This document shows positions 35,220 to 44,556 of a stretch of 64,000 bases of DNA, piece by piece. Below the pieces are notes generated by a model. That model ran no database searches. It was not told where the DNA came from and was given only the letters and a program-made list of their open reading frames with translations. Within the stretch, counting starts at the first letter, position 1, and each line of letters begins with the position of its first letter. Origin of the DNA: Actinokineospora enzanensis DSM 44649 (GTDB lineage: Bacteria; Actinomycetota; Actinomycetes; Mycobacteriales; Pseudonocardiaceae); the NCBI RefSeq assembly GCF_000374445.1, contig NZ_KB894404.1, forward strand, positions 124,001 through 188,000, in the 5' to 3' direction. The translations under genes and the position numbers were made by a program.

Positions 35220-35990
35220 TCAGCGGAAGTCGAAGTCCAGGTCGCTGACGCACCAGTCGCCGCCGACCTTCTTCATCTTGAGCACGGCGGTGCCCTGCTG
35301 GCCGCCGATCGAGGCGTTGATGTCGGCGGTGGCGGTGTCGCCGGTCTCCTTGACGTCGCCGACGGTGAACTCGACGCCCATCGTGGGCATCTTGCCGCCG
35401 GTCTTCTCCAGGTCCTTCTGGCTGGGCCGCATGCTGGTGTTGTCGTCGCACAGCAGCTTGGTGAAGTCGTCCACGTCCGTGCCCTTCATGGCCGAGACGA
35501 ACGCGTCCGCGGTGCCCTTGGGCGTGCCGGTGCCGCCGGAGAGGACCAGCACCAGGGTCACCACGATGCCGATGACGACCAGGCCGCCACCGCCGAGCAG
35601 CAGCGGCAGCTTGTTGTTGCGCGGCCGCGGCGGCGGGATGGGGTTGCCGTACGGGTCGAACGCCTGCTGCGGCGGGTAACCGGGCTGCGGCTGTCCGTAC
35701 GGCTGCTGCGGTTGCTGCGGATAGCCGCCCTGCTGGGGGAGGGGTCCGGATTGTGGGAACTGGTTCGGGTCACCGTACTGGCCGGGCGCGCCCGGCTGCG
35801 GCTGTCCGTACTGACCACCGGCCGGGTACTGGCCGGGCTGCGGCTGGGCGCCCGGCTGCGGGTACTGGCCCGGTGCGGGCGGGTACTGCCCCGGCTGGCC
35901 GTACGTACCCGGCTGCTGGGGGTATCCGCCCTGGTAGGGCTGGTTGCCGGGCTGGCCGTACGGGTCCGGCTGGGAAGGAGGCTGGGTCAT
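35220..35990 (-). CDS. Pro/Gly/Gln/Tyr-rich single-pass membrane protein (third tandem paralogue)
   Basis: This 256-residue protein begins [19 protein letters not shown], nearly the same start as the paralogue at 34260, and carries about 120 residues of PYGQ/PGQYP-like repeats. A single membrane helix follows ([21 protein letters not shown]). The extracytoplasmic domain ([26 protein letters not shown], then strands ending [13 protein letters not shown]) again has two cysteines and the W-C-V-S ending shared with the first paralogue. It is first in the minus-strand series and divergent from mpa. The role is unknown. Confidence 0.75.
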   Translation of the reverse strand: MTQPPSQPDPYGQPGNQPYQGGYPQQPGTYGQPGQYPPAPGQYPQPGAQPQPGQYPAGGQYGQPQPGAPGQYGDPNQFPQSGPLPQQGGYPQQPQQPYGQPQPGYPPQQAFDPYGNPIPPPRPRNNKLPLLLGGGGLVVIGIVVTLVLVLSGGTGTPKGTADAFVSAMKGTDVDDFTKLLCDDNTSMRPSQKDLEKTGGKMPTMGVEFTVGDVKETGDTATADINASIGGQQGTAVLKMKKVGGDWCVSDLDFDFR

Positions 35991-36181
35991 GGTTCCCGGG
36001 TTCTCGTGAGGGTAAGGGTGGCCCCGCCGTGCCGGTCTGCCGTGCGCGCGGTCGGCCTAGTACACCGACGCACGGTAACCGCCGGCCGGTTCCCGCCGGC
36101 ACCGGGATGGCGGATCCGGTGCCGCCGAGCGAGTGTCGATGTGGGATGACACGGAAGTTCCGCGCTGTTCATGCTCTGTCC

Positions 36182-36204
36182 TTGTCGGTGATCGCCGGTA
36201 CCGT
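36182..36204 (+). promoter_or_regulatory. PafBC/RecA-NDp-type promoter upstream of mpa
   Basis: TTGTCGGTG (36182-36190), 8 nt, TACCGT (36199-36204) is an exact match to tTGTCRgtg-N8-TAnnnT, the motif of PafBC-dependent DNA-damage promoters. It lies 30 nt before the mpa ATG, leaving a short 5' UTR that contains a good ribosome binding site (GGGAGGAGG). The rest of the gap 35991-36234 shows nothing else. Confidence 0.8.
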
Positions 36205-36234
36205 AGGGGTACGAGTTCGGGAGGAGGTGCCGAC

Positions 36235-38052
36235 ATGCAGCACGATCGTCCCGGCAGTCGGCCGGAAAACGCCGACGGTGAGCACGGAGGCGCGGAGACC
36301 GGGCGGGAACGCCACGACCGGTCGGATGCCGCGCAGATCCGTTTCCTCGAAGAGGAAGTCGCTCTGCTTCGCCGGAAACTGACGGAATCGCCACGGCATT
36401 CGCGACTGCTGGAGCAACGGCTGGCGGAGGCGTCCGAGCGGGTGAGTCAACTCACCGAGCGGAACGCCAAGCTCGTCGACACGCTTCGCGAGGCCCGGGG
36501 CCAGCTACTCGCCCTGCGCGAGGAGGTCGACCGCCTTGCCCAACCGCCCAGCGGCTACGGCGTGTTCCTCGAAGGACACGAGGACGGCACGGTCGACGTG
36601 TTCACCGCGGGCCGCAGGATGCGGGTCTCGGTGTCCCCGGCGGTGGAGTCGGGCACGCTGCGGCGCGGGCAGTCGGTACGCCTCAACGAGGCGCTCACCG
36701 TGGTCGAGGGCGGCGGCTTCGAGCGCACCGGTGAAGTGTCCACACTGCGCGAGCTGCTCGTCGCCGACGGCGAGGAGGTCGCCAGCCGGGCACTGGTCGT
36801 CGGGCACGCCGACGAGGAGCGGGTGGTCTGGCTGGCCGACCCGCTCACCGCGTCCCCGCTGAAGCCGGGCGACTCGCTGCTGGTCGACGCCAAGTCCGGG
36901 TACGCCTACGAGCGGGTGCCCAAGGCCGAGGTCGAGGACCTGGTGCTGGAGGAGGTGCCGGACGTCGACTACGCCGACATCGGCGGCCTGTTCCGGCAGA
37001 TCGAGCAGATCCGCGACGCGGTCGAGCTGCCATTCCTGCACAAGGACCTGTTCGCCGAGTACGAGCTGCGCCCGCCCAAGGGCGTGCTGCTCTACGGCCC
37101 GCCCGGCTGCGGCAAGACGCTGATCGCCAAGGCGGTGGCGAACTCGCTGGCCAAGAAGGTCGCGGCGGCCCGCGGTGACCACGCGCCCAAGGACGCCAAG
37201 TCGTACTTCCTCAACATCAAGGGTCCCGAGCTGCTCAACAAGTTCGTCGGCGAGACCGAGCGGCACATCCGGCTCATCTTCCAGCGGGCGCGGGAGAAGG
37301 CCTCCGAGGGCACCCCGGTGATCGTGTTCTTCGACGAGATGGACTCGATCTTCCGTACCCGCGGCAGCGGCGTGTCCTCCGATGTGGAGACCACGATCGT
37401 GCCCCAGCTGCTCAGCGAGATCGACGGCGTGGAGGGCCTGGAGAACGTCATCGTGATCGGCGCGTCCAACCGCGAGGACATGATCGACCCGGCGATCCTG
37501 CGACCGGGCAGGCTCGACGTGAAGATCAAGATCGAGCGGCCGGACGCGGAGGCGGCCAAGGACATCTTCTCCAAGTACCTCACCGCCAACCTGCCCATCC
37601 ACGCCGACGACCTGGCGGAGTTCGGCGGCGACCGGCAGACCTGCGTGGCCGCGATGATCCAGCACACCGTGGAGCGGATGTACGAGGAGACCGAGGACAA
37701 CCGCTTCCTGGAGGTCACCTACGCCAACGGCGACAAGGAAGTGCTCTACTTCCGGGACTTCAACTCCGGCGCGATGATCCAGAACATCGTGGACCGGGCG
37801 AAGAAGGCGGCCATCAAGTCCGTGCTGGACACCCGCCAGCCGGGGCTGCGCGTGCAGCACCTGCTGGACGCCATCGTGGACGAGTTCGCCGAGAACGAGG
37901 ACCTGCCCAACACCACCAACCCCGATGACTGGGCGCGGATCTCGGGCAAGAAGGGCGAGCGCATCGTCTACATCCGGACACTGGTCACGGGCAAGAACCA
38001 GGAGTCCGGCCGGGCGATCGACACGGCCACCAACACCGGCCAGTACCTGTAA
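36235..38052 (+). CDS. mpa: Proteasomal ATPase Mpa/ARC
   Basis: This 605-residue AAA+ ATPase recognises Pup and unfolds pupylated proteins into the 20S core. It has the N-terminal coiled coil that binds Pup (about 30-100), the tandem OB interdomain ([20 protein letters not shown] onward), Walker A GPPGCGKT (about 288-295), Walker [11 protein letters not shown] and the arginine-finger region in [14 protein letters not shown]. It ends in GQYL, the penultimate-tyrosine docking tail that opens the proteasome gate. The ATG at 36235 has GGGAGGAGG upstream. It is transcribed alone, from a PafBC-like promoter to a strong terminator. Confidence 0.97.
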   Translation: MQHDRPGSRPENADGEHGGAETGRERHDRSDAAQIRFLEEEVALLRRKLTESPRHSRLLEQRLAEASERVSQLTERNAKLVDTLREARGQLLALREEVDRLAQPPSGYGVFLEGHEDGTVDVFTAGRRMRVSVSPAVESGTLRRGQSVRLNEALTVVEGGGFERTGEVSTLRELLVADGEEVASRALVVGHADEERVVWLADPLTASPLKPGDSLLVDAKSGYAYERVPKAEVEDLVLEEVPDVDYADIGGLFRQIEQIRDAVELPFLHKDLFAEYELRPPKGVLLYGPPGCGKTLIAKAVANSLAKKVAAARGDHAPKDAKSYFLNIKGPELLNKFVGETERHIRLIFQRAREKASEGTPVIVFFDEMDSIFRTRGSGVSSDVETTIVPQLLSEIDGVEGLENVIVIGASNREDMIDPAILRPGRLDVKIKIERPDAEAAKDIFSKYLTANLPIHADDLAEFGGDRQTCVAAMIQHTVERMYEETEDNRFLEVTYANGDKEVLYFRDFNSGAMIQNIVDRAKKAAIKSVLDTRQPGLRVQHLLDAIVDEFAENEDLPNTTNPDDWARISGKKGERIVYIRTLVTGKNQESGRAIDTATNTGQYL

Positions 38053-38076
38053 GCAGCAGCGAGTGGACAGTCCCGT

Positions 38077-38107
38077 GTGGGCCCCGCCGGATCCCGGCGG
38101 GGCCCAC
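38077..38107 (+). terminator. Terminator after mpa
   Basis: GTGGGCCCCGCCGG (38077-38090) and CCGGCGGGGCCCAC (38094-38107) form a perfect 14-bp stem with a 3-nt loop, about 25 bp past the mpa stop. Confidence 0.88.
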
Positions 38108-38267
38108 CCGTTTCCACACCACCGTCCGGCAGGTGTGGTCGGCTCGGGCGGCCTGCGCCGCGACGTGCTCGATGCCCAGGGTGCGGTGTGGTTGCCAGGC
38201 CGGGGACGGTGCCGGGCGGGGATGAGGGGGCGGGTGGTGGGAGAGATCGAGCAGGGTACGGTCGTGA

Positions 38268-38332
38268 CTTGATCACCCGCTGTACTCGATCACGCCGTAC
38301 TCGATCACCCGCCCTGTGCTTGATCACCCGCC
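38268..38332 (+). repeat. Four direct repeats of a GATCAC motif in the lipoprotein promoter region
   Basis: CTTGATCACCCGC (38268-38280), CTCGATCACGCC (38285-38296), CTCGATCACCCGCC (38300-38313) and CTTGATCACCCGCC (38319-38332) repeat with start-to-start spacing of 17, 15 and 19 bp. They lie in the 306-bp gap 38053-38358, just upstream of the lipoprotein gene. A related inverted form (GATCGAG after GGCGGGTG) lies at about 38228-38251. Arrays like this suit cooperative regulator binding. Confidence 0.55.
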
Positions 38333-38358
38333 CGCCGATCTGTCGAAGGGGACGACCG

Positions 38359-39039
38359 TTGCGTCGTGTCCACGTGCTCGCCTGCGCCGCCGTGCTACCC
38401 GTGACCCTGCTCACCGCGTGTTCCAACCGCGACAACGATCTGTACACCTACTACGACGAGCCCACGGCCACGACCACCGTTCCCATGACGAGCGCGCAGG
38501 CGGCCGCGGCGGTCACCACCACGACGACGACGGCCAGGCAGGCCACCCCGGCCTCGATTGTCGAGTCTGCCTCGATGACCGCCGCCGACCTGGTCGAGGA
38601 GGAGGTCCAGGCGGTCGGGGTGCCCGCGCAGAACACCGTTCAGGCCCTGCACTGCGGTTTCCACCTGGAGACCGGGTTCGACGCCACCCGGCTGACGAAG
38701 TGGCGCTACGCCAGCGGGGCGACCCTGGACCAGTACGTGGTGCACGCGGAGGACGCGGTCGACACCACCACCGGCATCGACCCCAAGACGTGCCCGAAGC
38801 AGGGACCGAACCGGGTCGAGGACGGCATTCCGGCGACCGCGCTGTCTGCGCTGTCCGGGGTGGACGCCCAGGTCAGCTGGTGCGCGCCGGGCGCGGCGAA
38901 ACCGCAGTGCACGCTGGTGCTCGCCGAGGGCGAGCTGGCCACCGCGGTCACCGTGGAGGCGGCCAGCACCTCCCGGGCCCGCACCGCCCTGGTCCGCGTC
39001 GCCCCCAAGGCCGCCGCGGCCCTGAGCCGCGAGTCCTGA
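38359..39039 (+). CDS. Lipoprotein with TTG start (DUF3558-like?)
   Basis: This 226-residue lipoprotein starts with TTG at 38359, supported by AAGGGG 7 nt upstream. The signal peptide LRRVHVLACAAVLPVTLLTA ends in a lipobox with C22 (LTAC). A Thr/Ala-rich linker (residues 35-60) leads to a C-terminal domain of about 150 residues with four cysteines (ALHCGF, KTCPK, SWCAPG, PQCTLV), probably two disulfides. The pattern is reminiscent of DUF3558-type mycobacterial lipoproteins, but that is a loose resemblance. It sits between mpa and dop, where no lipoprotein is expected, and may be functionally unrelated to the proteasome. Confidence 0.7.
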   Translation: MRRVHVLACAAVLPVTLLTACSNRDNDLYTYYDEPTATTTVPMTSAQAAAAVTTTTTTARQATPASIVESASMTAADLVEEEVQAVGVPAQNTVQALHCGFHLETGFDATRLTKWRYASGATLDQYVVHAEDAVDTTTGIDPKTCPKQGPNRVEDGIPATALSALSGVDAQVSWCAPGAAKPQCTLVLAEGELATAVTVEAASTSRARTALVRVAPKAAAALSRES

Positions 39040-39193
39040 ACTCCAGCGACAGCTGACCTGCCGCGACAGCTGATTTGCACAGCGCCCGAACTTCGGCGAC
39101 ATCCGAACTCCGGTCGCGCCGGGACCACCGGGCAGCCGGGGCGATCGAGGTCACCACGGACGGTCGCGTGCCGGTCACCGTGTCCCGACCGCC

Positions 39194-39216
39194 CGGTCGG
39201 TGCGGACCCGTAGGCT
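39194..39216 (+). promoter_or_regulatory. Leaderless promoter of dop with partial PafBC motif
   Basis: CGGTCGGTG (39194-39202), 8 nt, TAGGCT (39211-39216), then 7 nt to the dop ATG. The GTCGGTG core and N8 spacing match the PafBC consensus; the first two bases do not. The surrounding gap 39040-39193 has two GCGACAGCTGA repeats and nothing else seen. Confidence 0.55.
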
Positions 39217-39223
39217 TGGGCGT

Positions 39224-40738
39224 ATGCGGCGGATCATGGGGACCGAGGTCGAGTACGGCATCGCCGTGCCGGGCGACCCGACGGCCAACCCGGTGTTGAC
39301 ATCGACCCAGGTCGTGCTGGCCTACGCGGCCGCGGCGGACATCCCGCGGGCGCGCCGGGCGCGCTGGGACTACGAGGTGGAGTCGCCGCTGCGCGACGCG
39401 CGCGGGTTCGACCTCGGCGTGCCGGGCATGGCCCCGGCCGACCCGGACGTGGAGGACCTGGGGGCGGCCAACGTCATCCTCACCAACGGCGCCCGGCTCT
39501 ACGTCGACCACGCGCACCCCGAGTACTCCGCGCCCGAGGTCACCAACGCCCGCGACGCCGTCGTCTGGGACAAGGCGGGGGAGCGGGTGATGGAGGAGGC
39601 GGCGCTGCGCGCGGCCACCGTGCCCGGCCAGCCCCGGCTGCAGCTGTACAAGAACAACGTCGACGGCAAGGGCGCCAGCTACGGCACCCACGAGAACTAC
39701 CTGATGGCCCGCAGCACCCCGTTCACCTCGGTGATCGGCGGTCTGACCCCGTTCTTCGCCTCCCGCCAGGTGGTCTGCGGCTCCGGCCGGGTCGGCCTGG
39801 GCGCCTCCGGCGAGGAGGCGGGCTTCCAGCTCTCCCAGCGCGCCGACTACATCGAGGTCGAGGTCGGCCTGGAGACCACGCTCAAGCGCGGCATCATCAA
39901 CACCAGGGACGAGCCGCACGCCGACGCGGACAAGTACCGCAGGCTGCACGTCATCATCGGCGACGCGAACCTGGCCGAGACCAGCACCTACCTCAAGGTC
40001 GGCACCACCGCGCTGGTGCTCGACCTGATCGAGGCGGGCACCCGCTTCGACCACCTGAAGCTGGCCGACCCGGTGCGGGCGGTGCACGTACTCAGCCACG
40101 ACCCGACGCTGAAGGCCACCGTCGAGCTGTCCAACGGCCGCAAGTTCACCGGCCTGGACATCCAGCACGCCTACCACGAGCTGGTCGCCGCATATATCGA
40201 GCGCGGCGACGTCGAGGTGGACCGGGTCTCCCGGGACGTGCACCGGGTCTGGGGCGAGGTGCTGGACGCGCTGCGCCGGGACCCGATGGAGTGCGCCGAC
40301 CGGCTGGACTGGCCCGCCAAGCTGCGGCTGCTGGAGGGCTTCCGGGCCCGCGACGGGCTGGCCTGGTCCTCGCCCCGGCTGCAGCTGGTCGACCTGCAGT
40401 ACTCGGACGTGCGGCTGGACAAGGGCCTGTACAACCGGCTGGTCGCGCGCGGCTCGATGCAGCGGCTGGTCAGCGAGGAGGAGGTGCGCGCGGCCATCAC
40501 CACCCCGCCGCAGGACACCCGCGCCTACTTCCGCGGCCGCTGCCTTGAGCGTTACCCGAACGCGATCGCGGCCGCCTCCTGGGACTCGGTGATCTTCGAC
40601 CTGGGCCGCGAGTCGCTGGTCCGGATCCCCACCCTTGAGCCGCTGCGCGGGACGAAGGCGCACGTCGGAGAGCTGCTGGACGCCGCGAACACGGCCGAGG
40701 AGCTGGTCGACGCGCTCACCGGGGTGGCCCGCCGCTGA
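39224..40738 (+). CDS. dop: Deamidase of Pup / depupylase Dop
   Basis: This 504-residue carboxylate-amine ligase-fold protein converts the C-terminal Gln of Pup to Glu and removes Pup from substrates. It begins [19 protein letters not shown] with the metal/ATP-binding glutamates. [14 protein letters not shown] holds the catalytic aspartate position shared with PafA. The segment around [20 protein letters not shown] and [20 protein letters not shown] are conserved family blocks. Length and start match Dop rather than PafA, which is shorter. The ATG at 39224 appears leaderless. pup follows 121 nt downstream. Confidence 0.96.
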   Translation: MRRIMGTEVEYGIAVPGDPTANPVLTSTQVVLAYAAAADIPRARRARWDYEVESPLRDARGFDLGVPGMAPADPDVEDLGAANVILTNGARLYVDHAHPEYSAPEVTNARDAVVWDKAGERVMEEAALRAATVPGQPRLQLYKNNVDGKGASYGTHENYLMARSTPFTSVIGGLTPFFASRQVVCGSGRVGLGASGEEAGFQLSQRADYIEVEVGLETTLKRGIINTRDEPHADADKYRRLHVIIGDANLAETSTYLKVGTTALVLDLIEAGTRFDHLKLADPVRAVHVLSHDPTLKATVELSNGRKFTGLDIQHAYHELVAAYIERGDVEVDRVSRDVHRVWGEVLDALRRDPMECADRLDWPAKLRLLEGFRARDGLAWSSPRLQLVDLQYSDVRLDKGLYNRLVARGSMQRLVSEEEVRAAITTPPQDTRAYFRGRCLERYPNAIAAASWDSVIFDLGRESLVRIPTLEPLRGTKAHVGELLDAANTAEELVDALTGVARR

Positions 40739-40859
40739 CCCGGAATCCGATCTTGTCCCCGGCGCGGCCCGCGACGAACGTGGGTTCGACTGGGTAGTGT
40801 TCCCAGTAGGCAGGTGCAGCAGTTCGGCAGGCACGCCGGCCACAGGACCGGGAGGCGAC

Positions 40860-41054
40860 ATGTCCCAGGAGCAGACGACCCGCCAGGGCGGCGGGGACGG
40901 CGACGACGGCATCGAGGACACCACCGCGGCGGGCCAGGAGCGGCGGGAGAAGCTCGGCGACGACACCGACGCGATCCTCGACGAGATCGATGACGTGCTG
41001 GAGGAGAACGCGGAGGACTTCGTCCGCGCCTACGTGCAGAAGGGCGGCCAATAG
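40860..41054 (+). CDS. pup: Prokaryotic ubiquitin-like protein Pup
   Basis: This 64-residue intrinsically disordered modifier ends in ...YVQKGGQ. The terminal Gln must be deamidated by Dop before PafA can attach it to lysines. The C-terminal half (DAILDEIDDVLEENAEDFVR) is the acidic helix that docks on the Mpa coiled coil. The N-terminus is rich in Gln, Gly and Asp and provides the flexible initiation region. GGGAGG precedes the ATG at 40860. prcB and prcA follow in the usual order. Confidence 0.97.
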   Translation: MSQEQTTRQGGGDGDDGIEDTTAAGQERREKLGDDTDAILDEIDDVLEENAEDFVRAYVQKGGQ

Positions 41055-41109
41055 GCCGGCCGGGTAGAACCGCCCTGGTCCCATCCCCCGCGACAGGATG
41101 AAAGAAGGC

Positions 41110-41964
41110 ATGGAACACATCTCGTCCCAGCGGCTGGGGACCTCGCTCCCCGCCGCCTACCTGTCGGCAGGCACCTCGTCGTTCACCGAGTTCCTGCGCG
41201 CCCAGGCCCCCGAGCTGCTGCCCGGGGTCCGGGGCGCGAGCGAGGCGCACCCGGGGGCGCGGGTCGACGCGCCGCACGGCACCACGATCGTCGCGCTCGC
41301 CTTCTCCGGCGGCGTGCTGATCGCCGGTGACCGGCGGGCCACCTCGGGCAACCTGATCGCGCAGCGGGACATCGAGAAGGTGTTCGTCACCGACGACCAC
41401 TCGGCGGTGGGCATCGCGGGCACCGCGGGCCTAGCCGTCGAGCTGGTCCGGCTCTACGCGGTGGAGCTGGAGCACTACGAGAAGATCGAGGGCGTGCCGC
41501 TCTCGCTGGACGGCAAGACGAACAAGCTGGCCAGCATGGTGCGCGGGAACCTGGACGTGGCGCTGGCCGGGCTGGCCGTGGTGCCGCTGTTCGTCGGCTA
41601 CGACATCGACGCCGAGGACCCGGCCCGCGCGGGCCGGATCGTGTCCTTCGACGTCACCGGCGGCCGCTACGAGGAGCGCGCCGGGTTCCACGCCATCGGC
41701 TCCGGGTCGATGTTCGCCAAGTCCGCGCTGAAGAAGCTCTACCGGCCCGACGGCGACCGCGACGCGGCGTTCCTGGCCGCGGTGGAGGCGCTCTACGACG
41801 CGGCCGACGACGACTCGGCCACCGGCGGTCCGGACATGGCGCGGCGGATCTTCCCCAGCGTCGTCACCATCACCGCCGAGGGCGCGGCGCGCGCGACCGA
41901 GGAGGAGGCGGCCGCGGTCGCCACCGCCGTGGTCGCGGAGCGCGCCGAGCGGCCGCGCGGCTGA
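41110..41964 (+). CDS. prcB: 20S proteasome beta subunit
   Basis: This 284-residue precursor carries a propeptide of 57 residues. Cleavage at HG|TTIVAL exposes T58, the catalytic N-terminal nucleophile. Other active-site features are the D-R-R segment ([16 protein letters not shown]) with the conserved lysine in [10 protein letters not shown], and [33 protein letters not shown] is the conserved region near the C-terminus. The ATG at 41110 is chosen with AGGA and GAAGG upstream; an ATG at 41098 in frame is possible. prcA follows by 52 nt. Confidence 0.96.
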   Translation: MEHISSQRLGTSLPAAYLSAGTSSFTEFLRAQAPELLPGVRGASEAHPGARVDAPHGTTIVALAFSGGVLIAGDRRATSGNLIAQRDIEKVFVTDDHSAVGIAGTAGLAVELVRLYAVELEHYEKIEGVPLSLDGKTNKLASMVRGNLDVALAGLAVVPLFVGYDIDAEDPARAGRIVSFDVTGGRYEERAGFHAIGSGSMFAKSALKKLYRPDGDRDAAFLAAVEALYDAADDDSATGGPDMARRIFPSVVTITAEGAARATEEEAAAVATAVVAERAERPRG

Positions 41965-42016
41965 GACCCCACCCGAACACACCCGAGCCGGACACCAGGA
42001 CCCGAGGAGCCGCCCC

Positions 42017-42793
42017 GTGACGATGCCGTTGTACGCCTCGCCCGAGCAGTTGATGCGCGACCGCTCGGAGTACGCCCGCAAGGGCATCGCCCGGGGCCGC
42101 AGCGTCGTCGCGCTGAAGTACGCCGACGGCGTGCTGTTCGTCGCGGAGAACCCGCAGGCGACGCTGCACAAGCTCTCCGAGATCCACGACCGGATCGGGT
42201 TCGCCGCGGCGGGCCGCTACAGCGAGTACGAGAGCCTGCGCCGGGGCGGTATCCGGCACGTCGACCTGTGGGGCTACTCCTACGACCGGCGCGACGTGTC
42301 GGCCCGGCAGCTGGCCAACGTGTACGCGCAGACGCTGAGCACGTTCTTCGGCGAGCAGGTGAAGCCGCTGGAGGTGGAGCTCTGCGTGGCCGAGGTGGGT
42401 GCCACCGCCAAGCAGGACCAGCTCTACCGGCTCACCTACGACGGCTCGATCGTCGACGAGCCGCGCTACCTGGTGATGGGCGGGCAGACCGAGCCCATCG
42501 CGGCGGCGCTGAAGGAGAGCTTCGCCGACGGGCTCGCGCTGGCCGACGCCGTGCGGCTGGCGGTCAAGGCGCTGGGCACGAGCTCGACCGGCAACGGCAC
42601 CGAGTCGGCGCTGACCCAGGACCGGCTGGAGGTGGCGATCCTCGACCGCGGGCGGCCGCGCCGGGCGTTCCGGCGGGTCCAGGGCGCCGCGCTCACCGCG
42701 CTGCTGCCCGCCGAGACGGGGGGCGCCAAGAACGCCGACCGGCCGGTCGAGGACGTGGAGCTGCCCCCGCCGCCGGACGGCGCCGACGGCTGA
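42017..42793 (+). CDS. prcA: 20S proteasome alpha subunit
   Basis: This 258-residue subunit forms the outer rings and gate of the core particle. The N-terminal gating segment ([20 protein letters not shown]) is followed by the alpha-type helix H0 ([20 protein letters not shown]) and [19 protein letters not shown]. It lacks the beta-type catalytic threonine, as expected. The acidic/proline C-terminal tail is disordered. The GTG at 42017 has GAGGAG 7-8 nt upstream; an internal ATG at 42023 is an alternative. A hairpin terminates the dop-pup-prcBA stretch. Confidence 0.96.
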   Translation: MTMPLYASPEQLMRDRSEYARKGIARGRSVVALKYADGVLFVAENPQATLHKLSEIHDRIGFAAAGRYSEYESLRRGGIRHVDLWGYSYDRRDVSARQLANVYAQTLSTFFGEQVKPLEVELCVAEVGATAKQDQLYRLTYDGSIVDEPRYLVMGGQTEPIAAALKESFADGLALADAVRLAVKALGTSSTGNGTESALTQDRLEVAILDRGRPRRAFRRVQGAALTALLPAETGGAKNADRPVEDVELPPPPDGADG

Positions 42794-42837
42794 CCCTTGA
42801 TAGGGACCGACAATTCAATACGGTGAATGGGCTTCCA

Positions 42838-42869
42838 GACGGCCGCGGACCTTCGGGTTCGCGGCCGTC
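42838..42869 (+). terminator. Terminator after prcA
   Basis: GACGGCCGCG (42838-42847) and CGCGGCCGTC (42860-42869) form a perfect 10-bp stem with a 12-nt loop, 45 bp past the prcA stop. Confidence 0.78.
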
Positions 42870-42943
42870 GACGTAGGGTGTGCCGTTTTCACACGCCGCC
42901 GACGGAAATTGTGCGGTTGTCCCCAACAGGCCCCCGGAGGTTT

Positions 42944-42977
42944 GCATAACTTCGGTGCGCGGGGCATAACTCTGATG
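42944..42977 (+). promoter_or_regulatory. Two direct repeats before the LysR gene (candidate operator)
   Basis: GCATAACTTCGGTG (42944-42957) and GCATAACTCTGATG (42964-42977) share 11 of 14 bases at 20-bp spacing, two helical turns. The second copy runs into the GTG start, so a bound regulator would block initiation. Autoregulation by the LysR protein is a reasonable guess. Confidence 0.5.
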
Positions 42978-43954
42978 TGAGCGAGTTGGAACTACGTCAT
43001 CTGCGCGTCATCCGCGCGGTCGCCGACGCGGGCAGCCTGTCCAAGGCCGCCATCCAGCTCGGCGTGTCCCAACCCGCCCTCACCGCCCAGCTCCAGCGGC
43101 TGGAACGGCGCATCGGCGGCCTGCTGTTCTCCCGCACCGGCACCGGGGTCGTGCCCACCGACCTGGGCACCTATGTGCTGGCCGGGGCGCGGGAGCTGCT
43201 CGCCGAGGTGGACGAGCTGATGGCGGGCATCCGCAGCCGCACCCAGGCGGGCCGGGAGACCGGCCAGGTCCGGGTGGGCGGCCCGCCGGGACCGACCATC
43301 CCGCTGTTCGCCGACGCCCTGGCCGAGCGGCTGGGCGGCGCCGAGACCAGCATCGACATCGACATGCACCCGGCCGAGCTGGTGCGCAAGGTGCTCGACC
43401 GCAAGGTGGACTTCGCCGTGCTGGAGGAGAACCCCGGCTTCCGCACGCCGATCCCGTCCGGCCTGATCAGCCGGGTGATCCTGCGCGCGCCGCTGTTCGT
43501 GGCACTGTCCGAGGAGCACCGGCTGGCCGGGCGCGGGGAGATCGACCTGGCCGAGCTGGCGGGGGAGAGCTGGGTGATGCCGCCGGTGGCCGAGGGCACC
43601 GAGCAGCTCGCGTTCACCAGGGTGTGCGCCGCGGCGGGGTTCAGCCCGGTCATCAAGCACCAGCTGTCGGACTCGACCACGACCCGGGTGCTGGTCCAGT
43701 CCGGCTCGGTCACGTTGGCCAAGCCGGTGGCGCGGGAGGGCAACGGCGTGGTGATCCGCGGTCTCGTGGGCACGCCGCTGCGTCAGGAGGTCGTGCTGGT
43801 GTGGCACGAGGAGAACGCCGCCGCGGGCGCGGCCGAGCAGGCCCCCGCCGCGCTCCTCGACTCCTACGCGCATCTCCTGGACACCAACCCGCTGTTCGCC
43901 GCCTGGTGGGCGGAGTCCGGCCCGGCCGGGAACCGCAATACATCGACCGGTTGA
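42977..43954 (+). CDS. LysR-family transcriptional regulator
   Basis: This 325-residue regulator has an N-terminal winged HTH (LRHLRVIRAVADAGSLSKAA, then LGVSQPALTAQLQRLERRIG) and a periplasmic-binding-like effector domain from about 95 onward. The latter includes VRVGGPPGPTIPLFADALA, ISRVILRAPLFVALSEEHRL and SVTLAKPVAREG. The effector is unknown. The GTG at 42977 directly follows TAACTC in a likely leaderless arrangement. No adjacent divergent enzyme gene identifies its target. The gene separates prcA from pafA, unlike the compact mycobacterial layout. Confidence 0.9.
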   Translation: MSELELRHLRVIRAVADAGSLSKAAIQLGVSQPALTAQLQRLERRIGGLLFSRTGTGVVPTDLGTYVLAGARELLAEVDELMAGIRSRTQAGRETGQVRVGGPPGPTIPLFADALAERLGGAETSIDIDMHPAELVRKVLDRKVDFAVLEENPGFRTPIPSGLISRVILRAPLFVALSEEHRLAGRGEIDLAELAGESWVMPPVAEGTEQLAFTRVCAAAGFSPVIKHQLSDSTTTRVLVQSGSVTLAKPVAREGNGVVIRGLVGTPLRQEVVLVWHEENAAAGAAEQAPAALLDSYAHLLDTNPLFAAWWAESGPAGNRNTSTG

Positions 43955-43979
43955 CCCACCCGCGTGAGCCGGTCGATGT
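43940..43979 (+). terminator. Hairpin overlapping the end of the LysR gene
   Basis: ACATCGACCGG (43940-43950) and CCGGTCGATGT (43969-43979) form a perfect 11-bp stem around the stop codon. It probably ends the LysR transcript. Confidence 0.6.
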
Positions 43980-44042
43980 GATCCGGTCCGCCGCGCGACA
44001 GGCTTGGTGCTGTCATGGTGGATCGCACAGGAATGGCTGGTC

Positions 44043-44552
44043 ATGGGGTTGTCGGGGGTTCCGGCGAGCGTGTTGTTGGTCGTCGCGGTGCTGGCTCTGG
44101 TGTTGTTCACGCAGTTCAGCACGCGGCCGGTGCGGGCGTCGGCGTTCATCTGGGTCGCGCTGCTGGTGGCGCGCGGCATCGCCCCGCCCGGACCGGCGGC
44201 ACCGACCACCACCGGGATCACGTTCCTGGTCGGCGGGTTGCTGCTCTCGGCGGCGCTGGGTGCGTGGCGGGGCGCGACCATGCCGATGTGGCGGGACGAC
44301 ACGGGACGGGTGGTGCGGCGGGGCAACCGGGTCACGCTCGCGTTGTGGTTGTTGACGCTCGCGGTCCGGGTCGTGTCGGCGGTGGCCGAGCACCTCGTCG
44401 ACCACGCGGCGTTCAACCCCAACGGCCTGTGGCTCGGTTTCGGCGTGACGCTGGCGGCCCAGCACGCGCTGTTGCTGCGCCGGGCGAGCGCGCTGCCCGC
44501 GTCGGTATCGTCCCGGGTGGACCGGACCGCCGGGTCCGGGAAGCCGAGGTGA
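44043..44552 (+). CDS. DUF1453-like integral membrane protein
   Basis: This 169-residue protein has about four membrane helices: SVLLVVAVLALVLFTQF, ASAFIWVALLVARGIA, GITFLVGGLLLSAALGAWRG and VTLALWLLTLAVRVVSAVAE. A polar MWRDDTGRVVRRGN loop connects the third and fourth. The pattern of a GAWRGATMPMWRDDTG-type loop matches DUF1453/CcdC-like small membrane proteins often found next to two-component systems. The ATG at 44043 has AGGAA 9 nt upstream; an open frame extends to a TTG at 44004. The kinase gene starts 4 nt after the stop. Confidence 0.7.
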   Translation: MGLSGVPASVLLVVAVLALVLFTQFSTRPVRASAFIWVALLVARGIAPPGPAAPTTTGITFLVGGLLLSAALGAWRGATMPMWRDDTGRVVRRGNRVTLALWLLTLAVRVVSAVAEHLVDHAAFNPNGLWLGFGVTLAAQHALLLRRASALPASVSSRVDRTAGSGKPR

Positions 44553-44556
44553 CGCT

